DNA of 62,547 bases from Treponema sp. GTDB lineage: Bacteria; Spirochaetota; Spirochaetia; Treponematales; Breznakiellaceae. Positions 8,185-15,835 of the stretch are shown here, piece after piece. Location: contig JAISBR010000101.1 in NCBI GenBank assembly GCA_031266095.1, positions 1-62,547 on the forward strand. Reading direction: 5' to 3'. The position numbers were made by a program, and so were the translations under genes. The number at the start of each line of letters is the position of its first letter. The stretch's first letter is position 1. The notes beneath the pieces were generated by a model. It did no database searches. It had not been told where the DNA came from and was given only the letters and a program-made list of their open reading frames with translations.

Positions 8185-8564
8185 CTACCGGACGGACTGA
8201 GAACTTACCACTTTAAAGATATATTCTATTTTAATATTTTTAAATGTGTTTGTTTTTTTATAAATATCGTCTTTTGTACAATTATGGGATACAACTAAAG
8301 TGTTATCGTTTTCCAATAAATATCTATATATTTTGAATTATTACCGATAAAAATATTCCCTGATTTATTTGATAGTTTTTTATCTTTTGGCAATATAGAG
8401 ACTTGAGGACTGAAGCCAGTAGTAGCACCGGATGATCTTATAAAAGAAATTGCCACAAATTTTTCGTTGGGTGATATTATTGATTTACTTACATCATTCT
8501 TAACTACACTAATACAAGTGCTAAAACAAAATATACTCAAAACAACTAAGAAAAGCCGCTTCAT
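8185..8564 (-). pseudogene. Small lipoprotein, DUF5412-like, frameshifted
   Basis: From ATG 8564 (AAGGAT upstream) the protein begins KRLFLVVLSIFCFSTC, a lipoprotein signal, followed by IISPNEKFVAISF, SSGATTGFSPQVSIL and GNIFIGNNSKYIDIYW. The frame then ends at 8295, but another frame continues NDNTLVVSHNCTKDDIYKKT, FKNIKIEYIF and more to TAG 8185-8187. One extra A in the AAAA run (plus-strand 8309-8312) restores about 126 residues. The GATTGFSPQVSI word and overall plan resemble the small proteins I know as DUF5412; that is from memory. It is preceded by an Rhs remnant, so it fits the partner position. It is either a real pseudogene or a sequencing indel. Confidence 0.6.
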
Positions 8565-8609
8565 ATCATTTATCCTTATTGGTACTATTATACTACTGGA
8601 ACTGATGAA

Positions 8610-8745
8610 GACTTTCCACCTCCATCCAGCGTAGACCATCCGGTCCCGCCCGTTGTGTTCGTACCGTGCCTCCCGGCGCAGCCCCTTCTCGCTTAACAGG
8701 TTTTCGTCCCGGTCATAGGCTATATCGCCCTTCTTGTCGAAGCTT
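8610..8745 (-). pseudogene. Rhs-core remnant 5
   Basis: Reads SFDKKGDIAYDRDENLLSE, then GLRREARYEHNGRDRMVY and AGWRW, before losing Rhs character and running into the next lipoprotein start. It begins right after the stop of the 338-residue gene upstream. It is the same core segment as that at about 6360-6450, with His/Arg substitutions. Confidence 0.7.
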
Positions 8746-8746
8746 A

Positions 8747-9763
8747 TTACCAATAAGTCATTTTACGGTAAAACTCCCCCGCAAGCTTACCGTTTTCAAA
8801 TTTCTGTATATGCGTCCAGTTCCGCTGATCATCCAGTTCAATACAACCCGTATTGTATATAATAATTTTTTCTTCCTGACGTTCACTTTTCTCGTAATAT
8901 GACGTTTGTTTAATTTCATTCCTGTTCCCATCAAATTCAAATATTACATAATGAATATTCGCCCGATATATGCTTACCCCGTCCATAACACCTGTTTTTA
9001 CCTGAATATGATATTTTAATATGTCGCCATCATAAATTATCATATTTTCCATGTTAGGAACTCCAAAAGGGAGGTAATAGGGCTTTGGCAAAAGACGTAA
9101 TTCCCCGTCATAATAATAAGCGGTACTTAAAACTTTTCCCTGCTCATAAATTTTATATATGCCCCGTAGTCTTCCGAAATTATCATAATCATATTCGTTT
9201 TTAAACTCATGTGCAAAATCTTCTTTCGAATCCTTCATGATTTTTTGGATGGTTTTAAGCCTTTTGGTAATCGGATCAAAGGTCAATATTGTTTTGCTCT
9301 CGGTCTTGCTAAAAATGAGGTCATAGGCGGTATCAATCTCGACCACGTTTTCACTATAGGTAATATTTATAGGATCATCGTCAAAAGTACGGTTACTACC
9401 AACAAATTTATCAACCAATTCTATCATTTCATTTAATCTAATATTTGATACAATGTTTTCGTTAAAACATTCATTATAACAGAGATACTTGAGTCTGGTT
9501 GATGGCCCGGATCTAACAAAGCGCTCAATTTGGATGAGAACGAGTCCGTTTTGTAAATACGTATAACTGTGTTTGAACGAAATTGTATAGTCGCTATCAT
9601 CGGCGAGAAATCCATCTTCAATCATTTCACGGACTTTGCCATTTGCATATTTATAGTAATTACGGCTAAGTTCTTTACCTATTCTCCCGTAGCAAAATGT
9701 TTTTTCGATTGTAATTGACAATAATACCACGCCAAAAAACAAACAAACGTTTCTTTTATTCAT
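8747..9763 (-). CDS. Secreted protein of Rhs cassette (unknown family)
   Basis: 338 residues from ATG 9763, preceded by AGGAGGCGC. The N-terminus has a hydrophobic segment (VCLFFGVVLLSITIE) consistent with export. The body is rich in Tyr and beta-type alternation, with short YD-like words (NEYDYDNFGRLRGIYKIYEQ, AYYYDGELRLLPK, IIYDGDILKYH), so it may itself be a relative of secreted YD or wall-associated repeat proteins. It ends MTYW. Its start overlaps by eight bases the end of a toxin-tail-like remnant (stop at 9756), an arrangement common between Rhs effector and partner genes. Function unknown. Confidence 0.7.
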   Translation of the reverse strand: MNKRNVCLFFGVVLLSITIEKTFCYGRIGKELSRNYYKYANGKVREMIEDGFLADDSDYTISFKHSYTYLQNGLVLIQIERFVRSGPSTRLKYLCYNECFNENIVSNIRLNEMIELVDKFVGSNRTFDDDPINITYSENVVEIDTAYDLIFSKTESKTILTFDPITKRLKTIQKIMKDSKEDFAHEFKNEYDYDNFGRLRGIYKIYEQGKVLSTAYYYDGELRLLPKPYYLPFGVPNMENMIIYDGDILKYHIQVKTGVMDGVSIYRANIHYVIFEFDGNRNEIKQTSYYEKSERQEEKIIIYNTGCIELDDQRNWTHIQKFENGKLAGEFYRKMTYW

Positions 9764-9905
9764 ATAATGCGCCTCCTAATACCGCTGCAATTGGCTCAAC
9801 CCATTGAGTTCAACCATCCACACACCATTTCATTGCTCCAACAAGCCCCAGTACCGATAAATGCCGCTTGTCGTACAAATGCTCTGTTCCCTAATCTCCC
9901 CGGTG
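9756..9905 (-). pseudogene. Remnant of an effector tail
   Basis: Two overlapping frames carry protein-like text: NRAFVRQAAFIGTGACWSNE then VCGWLNSMG, and in the next frame WVEPIAAVLGGALYE ending at TAA 9756-9758. Joined by a one-base shift they look like the end of a polymorphic-toxin C-terminus. Its stop overlaps the ATG of the downstream 338-residue gene. No Rhs core precedes it; the neighbouring exported gene ends at 9910. Confidence 0.4.
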
Positions 9906-9909
9906 TCCA

Positions 9910-10401
9910 TTATAGGAATTCTTCTAATCCGATTTTTACAAATAGTTCGTGAATTATACTGTTTATACCACTGGTTTTTCTCTCTTCCGGATGATACGAA
10001 GGACTCCAAAGGGTGATTGTTACATTATTGTGAAAAGTACCTGTTGTTAGGCTGATAGTATCACCATCAGTACCAATAATATTTTCACTGTTTTTTATTA
10101 TTTCAGCGTAATCTATGGCTAATATTCTATTATACATACTATCAAAATATGTTTTATCTATACTAATCATGCGTTCCGTATTTGAATATTCCCATCCGCT
10201 TGATCCTTCCATTTGTCGTGTAAAGACTCTAATATAATATATCTTGTCATTGCTGTCTTCTGATTTTAGTTCAATATCTATGGTATTATAAGGAATACGT
10301 CTGCTGTGTTGATAGTTTAATGTGATATATCTTCCACCTTGCGCATATACATTTATACCCATGGAAATAACCCAGAAAATTACAAATAATACTTTTTTCA
10401 T
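9910..10401 (-). CDS. Secreted small protein of Rhs cassette (unknown family)
   Basis: 163 residues from ATG 10401, with GGAAGCTGACA upstream. KKVLFVIFWVISMGINVYAQ is a standard cleavable signal peptide ending in VYAQ. The mature part has beta-rich segments (YITLNYQHSRRIPYNTID, IYYIRVFTRQMEG, VTITLWSPSYHPEERKT) and ends KIGLEEFL. It follows a fragment with the YD motif TYDANGNRYEE, so it occupies a partner slot. I recognise no family. The GC-poor composition compared with the Rhs slices supports a foreign origin. Confidence 0.7.
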   Translation of the reverse strand: MKKVLFVIFWVISMGINVYAQGGRYITLNYQHSRRIPYNTIDIELKSEDSNDKIYYIRVFTRQMEGSSGWEYSNTERMISIDKTYFDSMYNRILAIDYAEIIKNSENIIGTDGDTISLTTGTFHNNVTITLWSPSYHPEERKTSGINSIIHELFVKIGLEEFL

Positions 10402-10560
10402 TGTCAGCTTCCTTTCCGGGGGTGTTAACAGCAGGGGCAATATTGTTTTCCTCATACCGGTTCCCGTTAGCGTCGTAGGTATGGCTTCCCGCCATACCGC
10501 CTGGCTTGCCGCTGCCGCGCTCCCCCGGCCCGGGCATGTCGTGTTCAGTAATGCTCTTAT
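10402..10560 (-). pseudogene. Rhs-core remnant 6
   Basis: Minus-strand SAAAASQAVWREA in one frame and GSHTYDANGNRYEENN in the next show a frame-broken Rhs core. The remnant runs directly into the leader of the exported gene at 9910-10401. It matches the SFAAAASQTVWRES...YDVNGNR segment at about 6500-6570, so the same core site was used or duplicated. Confidence 0.6.
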
Positions 10561-10565
10561 CCTGC

Positions 10566-11780
10566 TTACTTCACTGAACCAGTGATTATTTCATCAGACC
10601 AGAAAACCTGCCCGTCTGGAATAAGCAGCCCGTCTCTCCCTTGATAAACTATTCTTGCATAACCCTTATGAAATGAATCGGCTTTCTCAAATACTGCCTC
10701 TATTACCATTTCTCCATTTGTATTGACATAGCCGTACATTCCTTCACTGGTATTGATACAGCTTAATCTTTCTTCAAAGGGGTATGCGGAAGATAATGAT
10801 AATTCATCTGATACATATTGCCCCTGATTGTTTATGATCCGCCATGCGGAAGGAATCTTTTTTGTTTGGATAAATGCATATCCGTCCCGAAATTCCGTAG
10901 CCATTAATGGCGTCAAATAATAGTCTTCATTCTCTGAAATTAGCGGAATTGTAAAAGCAAAATCGCCATTCCTATTCACATAACCGGTATGCCCATCCTG
11001 TGTTTGTGCCGGTAATAGGCCTTCCGAAAACCAGTCCCCCAAACGCTGATAAACATATCGGCCGAAAATCTTCCCCTCCAAGTCGATAATATGCATATCT
11101 CCGTTTTCGTCAGTTATTACCGCTCTTTGTTCCCGAAAAGGTCTGGATATTCGCTGCATTTTTAGATGAGGTAATATTCTTTTCCCCAAACCATCGACAT
11201 AAGCATAACCCACATGAATAAAGCCAGGCGCACTGCTATCAAAAAAACGAACTAATATTATGCCGTCTTCTGTTGACACGGCGGCTGCCCCAAGTCTGGT
11301 AGCCAAAATTGTATTAGATTTAAATCTTATTACCCGGTACAAATTATCATCGTTTGATGAATAGCAAATAACATCGTCATATAAAAGCCTAATATAACTA
11401 GTGTTCTCATGAAACAATATGTTCCCTTCATAATCCAATATTCTGCCTTCCCGGGAACCATCTCCAATTTCACAACGAACCGCCGCATACCCATCATCAG
11501 AAAAGTGGGTGGCATTATTATATATCGGCGGAATAACCACTTGTAATTGTTTATTCATGTATCCATAAAGTCCATTAAGGTGAAATAATATTGGCGGATC
11601 AAATTTGTTTCCCGCTTCCGCCGCTGGAACTACCTCATCGACAACAACGGCATTACCACCCGGTGAACTATCGGAAATTACAGGCGGCTGGTCCCCAGCG
11701 GCCGGGGGTAAAGCACGCTTTTCGCAGCCCGTAAAAAGCGTCATTGCCGTCATTACCCATACCAGATACCGTTTTTTCAT
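10566..11780 (-). CDS. WG-repeat lipoprotein
   Basis: 404 residues from ATG 11780. The N-terminus MKKRYLVWVMTAMTLFTGC gives a lipobox (LFTGC). A low-complexity Pro/Gly/Ser/Val region follows to about residue 55, then repeats of the WG type: LNGLYGYMNKQLQVVIPPIY, HTGYVNRNGDFAFTIPLI, GMYGYVNTNGEMVIEAVFEK. In WG-repeat proteins such units form extracytoplasmic beta structures of unclear role. It sits between two Rhs-core slices, directly after one ending TGSRLKRR, so it appears to be one of the cassette partner genes, though it is longer than usual. Intact. Confidence 0.8.
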   Translation of the reverse strand: MKKRYLVWVMTAMTLFTGCEKRALPPAAGDQPPVISDSSPGGNAVVVDEVVPAAEAGNKFDPPILFHLNGLYGYMNKQLQVVIPPIYNNATHFSDDGYAAVRCEIGDGSREGRILDYEGNILFHENTSYIRLLYDDVICYSSNDDNLYRVIRFKSNTILATRLGAAAVSTEDGIILVRFFDSSAPGFIHVGYAYVDGLGKRILPHLKMQRISRPFREQRAVITDENGDMHIIDLEGKIFGRYVYQRLGDWFSEGLLPAQTQDGHTGYVNRNGDFAFTIPLISENEDYYLTPLMATEFRDGYAFIQTKKIPSAWRIINNQGQYVSDELSLSSAYPFEERLSCINTSEGMYGYVNTNGEMVIEAVFEKADSFHKGYARIVYQGRDGLLIPDGQVFWSDEIITGSVK

Positions 11781-11781
11781 A

Positions 11782-11900
11782 CTATCTCCTCTTCAATCGG
11801 CTCCCCGTACTTGAACTCAGGCTCACCGCCACCGCTTCTCCTTGCCCGGTGAAAGACCTCAAAATTGATAAGATTCCGTCGGTGTTTTTGTTCAGATAGT
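11782..11900 (-). pseudogene. Rhs-core remnant 7
   Basis: In frame: EDYLNKNTDGILSILRSF, then TGQGEAVAVSLSSSTGSRL and a TAG at 11782-11784, two bases before the ATG of the WG-repeat gene. The GQGEAV-VS word is shared with the fragment at 4470-4512. It begins inside the last codons of the upstream exported gene. Confidence 0.6.
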
Positions 11901-11902
11901 CT

Positions 11903-12661
11903 TCAATACAGTTTTTCACCTTGTATCACAGTACCATCAACAGTCAGTGTTGTTATAATAGTATCGTATGCCTCACGTAATCTCTGTAGCTGAATTGGAA
12001 GATTCTTATACCCGGCAGAACTTAGACACTCATAAAACGCGAGTATTGATTTTTCGTCCTTCCAATAATAATTACTACCCCGCAAAACAAAATAATTATT
12101 CATTTTGTTGGTAACATAAAAATCGTCTTCTATAGTATATGATAAATATATATTAAAAACCTTAGCATCGACAATGCAGCATATAGTATAACCATACACT
12201 ATTGACGCTTTCATATCTATAGCATTCGCATGAAAAAAAGCCTCTCCTGTTTTCTCCCCGTTACGCCTGAGTAATACATACGATTCCTTCATGTCTACAT
12301 GTTGATTGTAACGCTCAAGAACAAAATCGTTTTTTGAGTTAAATAGATTTAATAGATCGGATCGAGACAAGAAATTTTTCCCCCGGGCAAGATCATATAA
12401 TTCCTTTGACATAACGGTCGGCGGTTCACTATTGAGCTCCTTTGCATCATAAACATCTGTCGCTAGTTGTATTTTTCCCTTCCAATAGCTGGATTGCTCT
12501 TTGACGTTCGTAAATTGCGGTCTTTCTTCCCAGCGGGTAACATTTAATGGTCTATGAAAGGTGACTTTCCCTTCAAGAAATGACAATATTTCTTGACCAT
12601 AAATGGAATTGAAAGAAAGCACTAAACCGATCAGAAAAAGCGGGGTAAATCTGTTATTCAT
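11903..12661 (-). CDS. Secreted protein of Rhs cassette (unknown family)
   Basis: 252 residues from ATG 12661 with AGGAGAATGATGAA upstream. The N-terminus NNRFTPLFLIGLVLSFNSIYGQ is a signal peptide. The mature protein has no motif I can name; it contains a Trp-rich early part (TRWEERPQF, SSYWKGKIQL) and the hydrophobic word VYGYTICCIVDAKVF. It directly follows the remnant ending ETRGLDFNN (stop 12674-12676), as expected of an effector/partner pair, and is the first exported gene of the array in transcription order. Likely extracytoplasmic; function unknown. Confidence 0.65.
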   Translation of the reverse strand: MNNRFTPLFLIGLVLSFNSIYGQEILSFLEGKVTFHRPLNVTRWEERPQFTNVKEQSSYWKGKIQLATDVYDAKELNSEPPTVMSKELYDLARGKNFLSRSDLLNLFNSKNDFVLERYNQHVDMKESYVLLRRNGEKTGEAFFHANAIDMKASIVYGYTICCIVDAKVFNIYLSYTIEDDFYVTNKMNNYFVLRGSNYYWKDEKSILAFYECLSSAGYKNLPIQLQRLREAYDTIITTLTVDGTVIQGEKLY

Positions 12662-12673
12662 TTCATCATTCTC

Positions 12674-12890
12674 CTAGTTATTAAAATCCAAACCTCTTGT
12701 TTCCCGGCCAGGTTGAAGCGGCAAAGCATCAACATTACCGGTAGTTCCACTCTGCGGATCGTAATATTGCCCCGGCGCAGCCCCGTACCCGTCCTCATAC
12801 AGGTCCAATTCTAATACAAGTATTGTTATCCGTCCACCTAAACTTATCCGCCGTTCGGGATCGTACCGAGCCTCCGTATAGTATCTGAAA
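12674..12890 (-). pseudogene. Rhs-like C-terminal remnant at the upstream end of the array
   Basis: Minus strand reads RYYTEARYDPERRISLGG, then LYEDGYGAAPGQYYDPQSG and a tail ending in ETRGLDFNN. RYY...RYDP resembles the end of YD cores. The frame is lost upstream of 12890. From 12890 to 13020 nothing convincing is seen beyond short repeated GGGAAG/CTTCCC words. Confidence 0.5.
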
Positions 12891-13020
12891 CGCGGCGCGG
12901 TATGGGCTTAGGGAAGATGCGTTCCCAGGCTTAAGGAAGTATGCCGCTCCCGCTGAGGAAGGGTGTCTTCCCAGCCGCAGGGGGGTATAGGTTTCAGGCC
13001 TATTTCCGTAGGCATAATAG

Positions 13021-13250
13021 GTCGATTTATGCATACATAACAAGCCGATTTATGCATACATAACAAGTCGATTTATTGATACATAACAGGCCGATTTATG
13101 TATACATAAATAGCCGATTTATCGATCGATAACAAGCCGATTTATGTATTCATAACAGGTCGATTTATGCATGCATAACAGGCCGATTTATTGATACATA
13201 ACAGGCCGATTTATGTACACATAAATCGTCGATTTATCGATCAAGAACAG
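13021..13250. repeat. Tandem array of ten 23-bp units with palindromic cores
   Basis: Exactly ten contiguous 23-bp units, G(T/C)CGATTTAT-N6-ATAACAR. The N6 values in order are GCATAC, GCATAC, TGATAC, GTATAC, CGATCG, GTATTC, GCATGC, TGATAC, GTACAC, CGATCA. Units 4, 5 and 7 have self-complementary hexamers, giving perfect palindromes such as TTATCGATCGATAA; the flanking TTAT/ATAA arms are kept in all but the last. There are no spacers, so this is not a CRISPR array. The unit length is not a multiple of three and no frame stays open, so it is not coding. Confidence 0.95.
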
Positions 13251-13324
13251 GCGTAAGGGTGGATACGCCCCGGATTTGACGGGGAGTACCGGCCGGCCTT
13301 AGTGCGTGGTCATGTTTGCGGTTA

Positions 13325-13466
13325 GCAGTTTGTTGCGCTTCGCGCGTAAACCCCCAAAAATCGCCTGACAGGCGATTTTTTACCTTACAAACTGCCAAAG
13401 GAGCCCGTTAATCGTAGTTTTGGCGGCATAAAGTGCCGCAAAAACCCACAAGTGCAACAGGCTCCT
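13325..13466. repeat. Dispersed palindromic repeat, family A copy 2
   Basis: Left half 13325-13398 has CAGTTTG...CAAACTG enclosing AAAAATCGCC-TGACA-GGCGATTTTT. Right half 13399-13466 begins AGGAGCC and ends GGCTCCT around GGCGGCATAAAGTGCCGC. The right half recurs, inverted, at 42120-42188. No gene is seen in 13251-13526. Confidence 0.75.
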
Positions 13467-13526
13467 AATCTTCGCGGCGGGAATTCCGGTTTTTCAAGCA
13501 GTTTGGGCGCAAAGCCCGGGAGGCTC

Positions 13527-14978
13527 CTAATTGTTCAGCGCCGGGACCAGGCCTATCAGTCCCTTGATCTCCCGGTCGGCGAAGCGTATGCCGCCGCCCA
13601 GGAAAAAGTCCCGGTTATCGCTGAGGGTGTTGGTAATGCCGCCCTTCAGGTAAACCCAGTTCCAGGGTTTATCTGAATTGGGATCAAAGAAGGGGTATAC
13701 GGTTACGGTCCCCCGGAGATTGGGCGCTTCGCCGCTCCTGAAATTAAAGATATCCCCGGAAAGGCTGACCCAGCGTATCGGCTGTATATCGAGGCCAAGG
13801 CCGGCGGTGTTTTCAAACAGGCCGCCCCGGAGCGTTACGAGGCCGAAACGGCGGGCAAGCTCCGCGTCAACCGCGAAGGTGGAGTATTTGGTCTCGGTGA
13901 TCCGCTCCACCGTACTGCTGCCGCCGACGCTGGTTTCCTTAACCGTGCGGGAAGCGAGGCCGTCGGGAACCGAGGAAACGCCTATCCGGTACCACCGGTC
14001 ATCCGAGGCGGGAGTCAGCCTGATGGAAGCGCCGGCCTGGACCTGGCCGGCTACCACGTTGTAGCTGCCGGAGGTGTCCACCTCTATGCCGAGGCCCACC
14101 GCCCGCTCCACAATCACGCCGGCGTTATCGATCACCCCCCCGGCGCTGTCCGCCACGGTGGCAATCGAGTCCAGGGCGGTCTGGAGCTTGAGTACGGCCA
14201 CGTCAACCTGTTCGACGGTGGAAAGAATGCTGGAATAGAGCTTATCGTCATATATCGCCTGGCCCACGTTGCCCTGGCCCTGGCGGATATCGTCGCTTAT
14301 CCTGCGGATATTTTCGAGGGTGGCGTAAATGTCCGCTGCCGGTCCGATTCCGGTGTCCTCACCCTGGGCCAGAATCCGCTCTACCCGCTCGGTTATGACC
14401 GCCACTGATTCGAGGATACGGGACACCCTCCCCAGCTCCGCGTCGGATTGGCTGTTGATTTTCTGCGCGATTGCGTTAAAGGTCTCAAGGGAAATCGATA
14501 ACATCGCCAGCTGATTATCCTGAAAATCCCTGAGGAGCTGGGAAATCTGTCCCCCCAGATCCTGTACCGTGCCCATCACCTGGCTGATATCGCCGGTTTC
14601 CTTTGCCGCGTTGATCCTGCCCCCCGGCGGGAGGATGGGACTTGGCTCGGCGCCCGGATCAAGGACGAGTACCGAGGTCCCCAGAATTGAGGAAGACCTC
14701 CGGGAAAGCCGGGCGTTTTCCCGGAGCTGTACCTTCTTGAGGAAGCCAACCTGCAAAATGGCCTCGTTTTCCGCCAGGGTAATGTTCATGACCCGGCCCA
14801 CCGCCACCCCGGCCAGGTAAATCTTGGAACGGGTTGAAAGCCCGGTCGCGTCGGCGAGTACCACTTCGTAGCTCTGGATATTAAAATTGCTCAGGCCGTC
14901 GGCGGAGATGATTATATAGGCGGCGCCGGCGCTTCCCAGAACGATGAAAAACAGGGCTATCTTAACGTATCGCGTCAT
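13527..14978 (-). CDS. mlaD: MCE-domain (MlaD-type) protein with barrel-like C-terminus
   Basis: 483 residues. One N-terminal membrane helix (about 7-25), then an MCE domain with YEVVLADATGLSTRSKIYLAG and VGRVMNITLAENEAIL (about 35-110). A long helical region follows (about 125-290) with periodic Leu/Ile, then a C-terminal part from about 300 rich in alternating beta strands: STFAVDAELARRFGLVTLRG, LGLDIQPIRWVSLSGDIF, DFFLGGGIRFADREIKGLIG. The first three parts are what MlaD/PqiB relatives use to carry phospholipids across the envelope with an inner-membrane ABC transporter. The last part looks like an outer-membrane barrel fused to it. It ends the mlaE-mlaF-mlaD operon, eight bases after mlaF. 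Confidence 0.88.
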   Translation of the reverse strand: MTRYVKIALFFIVLGSAGAAYIIISADGLSNFNIQSYEVVLADATGLSTRSKIYLAGVAVGRVMNITLAENEAILQVGFLKKVQLRENARLSRRSSSILGTSVLVLDPGAEPSPILPPGGRINAAKETGDISQVMGTVQDLGGQISQLLRDFQDNQLAMLSISLETFNAIAQKINSQSDAELGRVSRILESVAVITERVERILAQGEDTGIGPAADIYATLENIRRISDDIRQGQGNVGQAIYDDKLYSSILSTVEQVDVAVLKLQTALDSIATVADSAGGVIDNAGVIVERAVGLGIEVDTSGSYNVVAGQVQAGASIRLTPASDDRWYRIGVSSVPDGLASRTVKETSVGGSSTVERITETKYSTFAVDAELARRFGLVTLRGGLFENTAGLGLDIQPIRWVSLSGDIFNFRSGEAPNLRGTVTVYPFFDPNSDKPWNWVYLKGGITNTLSDNRDFFLGGGIRFADREIKGLIGLVPALNN

Positions 14979-14986
14979 ACCTTCAA

Positions 14987-15835
14987 CTATACCTTCAACT
15001 CGTTGAATGAAATCCTCAAAAAATCCCGCACCATAGTGTGCTTTGAGGACACAACCTCTCTGGGACTTCCCTCGGCAATAATATAGCCCTGATCCAAAAA
15101 GGCGATTTTATCCGCTATCCTGAACGCAGCCGGAATATCATGGGTTATCATGACGCAGGTTATGTGCAGCTCCCTGTTTACCCGCACCACCAGGTTGTTG
15201 ATAGTCTCCGACAGTACCGGATCAAGGCCGGTTGTGGGTTCGTCGAAGAACAACACTTCGGGCTGCATGATCAAAGCCCGGGCCACACCGACCCGCTTCC
15301 TCATTCCCCCGGAGAGCTCATCAGGGCGCTTGGATTCGATGCCGGGCAGCTCAATCCATTCCAGCATCTCGGCCACGCTCCGCCGGATTTTCCCCCGGTC
15401 CTTGATCCGCAGTACCTCCCGCAGGGGGAAGGCAAGATTTTCACCGACGGTCATGGAATCAAACAAGGCGGCGTTTTGAAAAGAATACCCGAAATGACGC
15501 CGCATAGCAATCAATTCACTCCGCTTAATTGCGGTCAGCTCAATATCTCTGAACCATACCCGCCCCTGGTCGGGCTTCATCATTCCCATAATGGTTTTAA
15601 AAAGAACGCTTTTGCCGGTACCGCTTTGACCGATAACGGCGCTGACCTTTTTTTCCGGTATCCCCAGGGTAACCTCTTTCAACACGGCATTGGCGCCAAA
15701 GGCTTTGGAGAGCTTCTCGGTACGGATAATCTGCGGAATCCGCACGACGTTCACCGCCTGGCCGGGGTTCGGCGGAACCCGCGTTCGGCCGGCCGGCGCC
15801 AGGGCGGGCCGGGCTTGATTAGGCTTGTAGTTCAC
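14987..15835 (-). CDS. mlaF: MCE-system ABC transporter ATP-binding protein
   Basis: 282 residues if started at the GTG (15833-15835) that overlaps the stop of mlaE as GTGA. The longer upstream frame only reads through mlaE. Walker A is GQSGTGKS (about 69-76), the signature LSGGMRKRVGVARAL, Walker B VLFFDEPTTGLDP, and the switch histidine lies in CVMITHD. It powers lipid movement with the permease MlaE and the MCE protein encoded on either side. The first 30 residues are Pro/Ala-rich and not part of the fold, so a later start remains possible. Confidence 0.9.
   Translation of the reverse strand: MNYKPNQARPALAPAGRTRVPPNPGQAVNVVRIPQIIRTEKLSKAFGANAVLKEVTLGIPEKKVSAVIGQSGTGKSVLFKTIMGMMKPDQGRVWFRDIELTAIKRSELIAMRRHFGYSFQNAALFDSMTVGENLAFPLREVLRIKDRGKIRRSVAEMLEWIELPGIESKRPDELSGGMRKRVGVARALIMQPEVLFFDEPTTGLDPVLSETINNLVVRVNRELHITCVMITHDIPAAFRIADKIAFLDQGYIIAEGSPREVVSSKHTMVRDFLRISFNELKV

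Noticed and set aside
12795..13043. 82-codon minus-strand frame reaching into the 23-bp array
   Set aside because: No ribosome site, begins inside the repeat, and the Rhs-like reading of the same DNA is in another frame.
13021..13250. CRISPR array
   Set aside because: Units are directly adjacent 23-mers with no spacers, and no cas gene is present.
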